Origin: Streptomyces sp. S4.7
GTDB taxonomy: Bacteria > Actinomycetota > Actinomycetes > Streptomycetales > Streptomycetaceae
Direction: 5' to 3'
NCBI RefSeq assembly: GCF_010384365.1
Contig: NZ_CP048397.1
Coordinates: 4,216,001-4,280,000 of the forward strand
DNA: 64,000 bases
The translations under genes were made by a program, and so were the position numbers. This document shows positions 63,325-64,000 of the stretch, piece after piece; position 1 is the stretch's first letter; every line of letters starts with the position of its first letter. The notes beneath the pieces were generated by a model that ran no database searches, was not told the DNA's origin, and saw only the letters and a list, made by a program, of their open reading frames with translations.

Positions 63325-63773
63325 GCCGTCTGAGTCCCCCGTCCGGCCGGCAACGCACGTACTTCCCGCCCCCGCGCGGCACCCTTACCGATGAGGCCTT
63401 GCCCCTCCATCTGCGCGATGGCAGAACGGACGGCCGTCCGCGACGCTCCGAACCGTTCGCACAGCTCCTTCTCTGTGGGGAAACGGTCGCCGATGCTGAC
63501 CCCGTCGACCCGCAACAGGTCGGTCACCTTCTCGACCAACGGTCGGCGGTCGCCGCTCCCTGCGACGTACCACCCAGCTCCCTGAACCGACTCGATGACG
63601 CCCTCAGCCCTGAGCGCGGCAAGGGCCCGCTCGATGGTGCTGCGGCTCACGCTGTACTCACTCACCAGCGCCGACTGAGACGGCAGCGCCTCAGCGATCT
63701 CGCCGTTCCTGATCTTTTCGTGAAGGGATTCCGAGACCTCCAGGTACGTACCTCGCGGACTGACCTGCGGCAC
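63321..63773 (-). CDS. GntR-type regulator with two tandem winged-helix domains
   Basis: A 150-residue regulator with two GntR-like winged helices in one chain: residues about 12-68 (LPSQSALVSEYSVSRSTIER and onward) and about 77-145 (FPTEKELCERFGASRTAVRS). There is no UTRA or FCD effector domain. GTG 63773 has GAGGAGAGGAG upstream and excludes an unconserved N-terminal extension. Its stop overlaps the kinase start (ATGA). It may sense through the second domain or act constitutively. TTGACA, a possible -35 element, lies about 50 bp upstream. Confidence 0.82.
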   Translation of the reverse strand: MPQVSPRGTYLEVSESLHEKIRNGEIAEALPSQSALVSEYSVSRSTIERALAALRAEGVIESVQGAGWYVAGSGDRRPLVEKVTDLLRVDGVSIGDRFPTEKELCERFGASRTAVRSAIAQMEGQGLIGKGAARGREVRALPAGRGTQTA

Positions 63774-64000
63774 GTGGTCTCCTCTCCTCTGGCCTCGACA
63801 GCAACCCAGTGTCGCGTCACGTGTCAAGTTTTCCACGTCCCGCAGGACACGCCGATGGCCTTGCCTCCCTGTTCCGGTCGGCATCGCTCGGGCTCAGGAG
63901 CCGCATCCCGTCTCATGCCAGCCTCGAAGTGACGGGGTGTAGGTGAGAGACACGCGCTTACGGATCAGAAGGCGGTCTGGTGGCCGTCAGAGGGCTTGGA

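Larger units (their letters stand above)
47371..64000. mobile_element. Actinomycete integrative and conjugative element (AICE), right end outside the window
   Basis: It consists of tRNA-linked int and xis, a primase/DUF3987 replication operon, an FtsK/TraB-type translocase, DUF2637 and other AICE-typical small proteins, and regulators. At least 16.6 kb are visible. No second copy of the tRNA-Thr 3' end occurs up to position 64000. Confidence 0.85.

Noticed and set aside
63940..63985. Possible attR: GTAGGT and GAAGGCGGTCTG near the right edge recall parts of tRNA-Thr and its 3' flank.
   Set aside because: The matches are only 6-9 bp long, are not in the same spacing, and the intervening T-arm sequence is absent. 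A true attR should repeat tens of bases.

Overview
The window is Streptomyces-type chromosomal DNA: very high G+C with strong G/C third-position bias, frequent GTG starts, many 4-nt ATGA/GTGA overlaps, and a developmental gene set (crp, ssd/tad locus, bldG, hppA, topA, tmk) whose order matches the conserved core of streptomycete chromosomes as I remember it. No species is assigned.

Positions 1-47342 are core chromosome. In order: two ArsA-family ATPases (the first cut by the left edge); a small forward operon (DUF4177, RidA-like, NUDIX, metallo-beta-lactamase-fold hydrolase) facing crp; nth divergent from crp, with a Crp-like site between them; a CoA-type NUDIX gene and a MarP-like membrane serine protease; a reverse block (alpha/beta hydrolase, holin-like membrane protein, nhaA, acs, SulP-carbonic anhydrase fusion); a NodB-like lipoprotein, a CooC-like ATPase, a degenerate Fic-like protein and a HAD phosphatase; the ssd-tad pilus operon with paired DnaA boxes upstream and four 14-bp tandem repeats before the pilin gene; an MrfA/Hrq1-like helicase facing it; bldG with its kinase-like anti-sigma partner; hppA; a lipoprotein; a methyltransferase; topA; an MFS-like/thymidylate kinase fusion; a DNA polymerase III delta' gene; and a lipoprotein peptidase. 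tRNA-Thr(CGT) follows at 47343-47416.

Positions from about 47371 to the right edge are an actinomycete integrative and conjugative element (AICE) integrated in the 3' part of that tRNA. It contains int, xis, a replication operon, a transfer operon and regulators. No second att copy is visible, so the element runs past position 64000. The replication operon (53647 down to 49434) has five genes, all joined by 4-nt overlaps: a C5-cytosine methyltransferase, a DpdA/TGT-like base-exchange enzyme, a primase-polymerase, a small unknown protein and a DUF3987 protein. Between it and xis lies a striking array: four pairs of TGACAGAAA-type repeats placed with exact dyad symmetry about position 49297.5, plus a 13-bp hairpin in the middle; this is the best candidate for a replication origin or xis/rep control site. 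The transfer operon (60246 down to about 53733) holds small proteins, a DUF2637 membrane protein, an RRQRL-type zinc protein, a basic membrane protein and an FtsK/TraB-type DNA translocase with a C-terminal winged helix. Directly after the translocase gene are CGACAAG direct repeats that look like its transfer locus (clt). A divergent XRE/TPR regulator with operator-like palindromes, and a GntR-type double winged-helix regulator coupled to an aminoglycoside-phosphotransferase-like kinase, complete the visible part.
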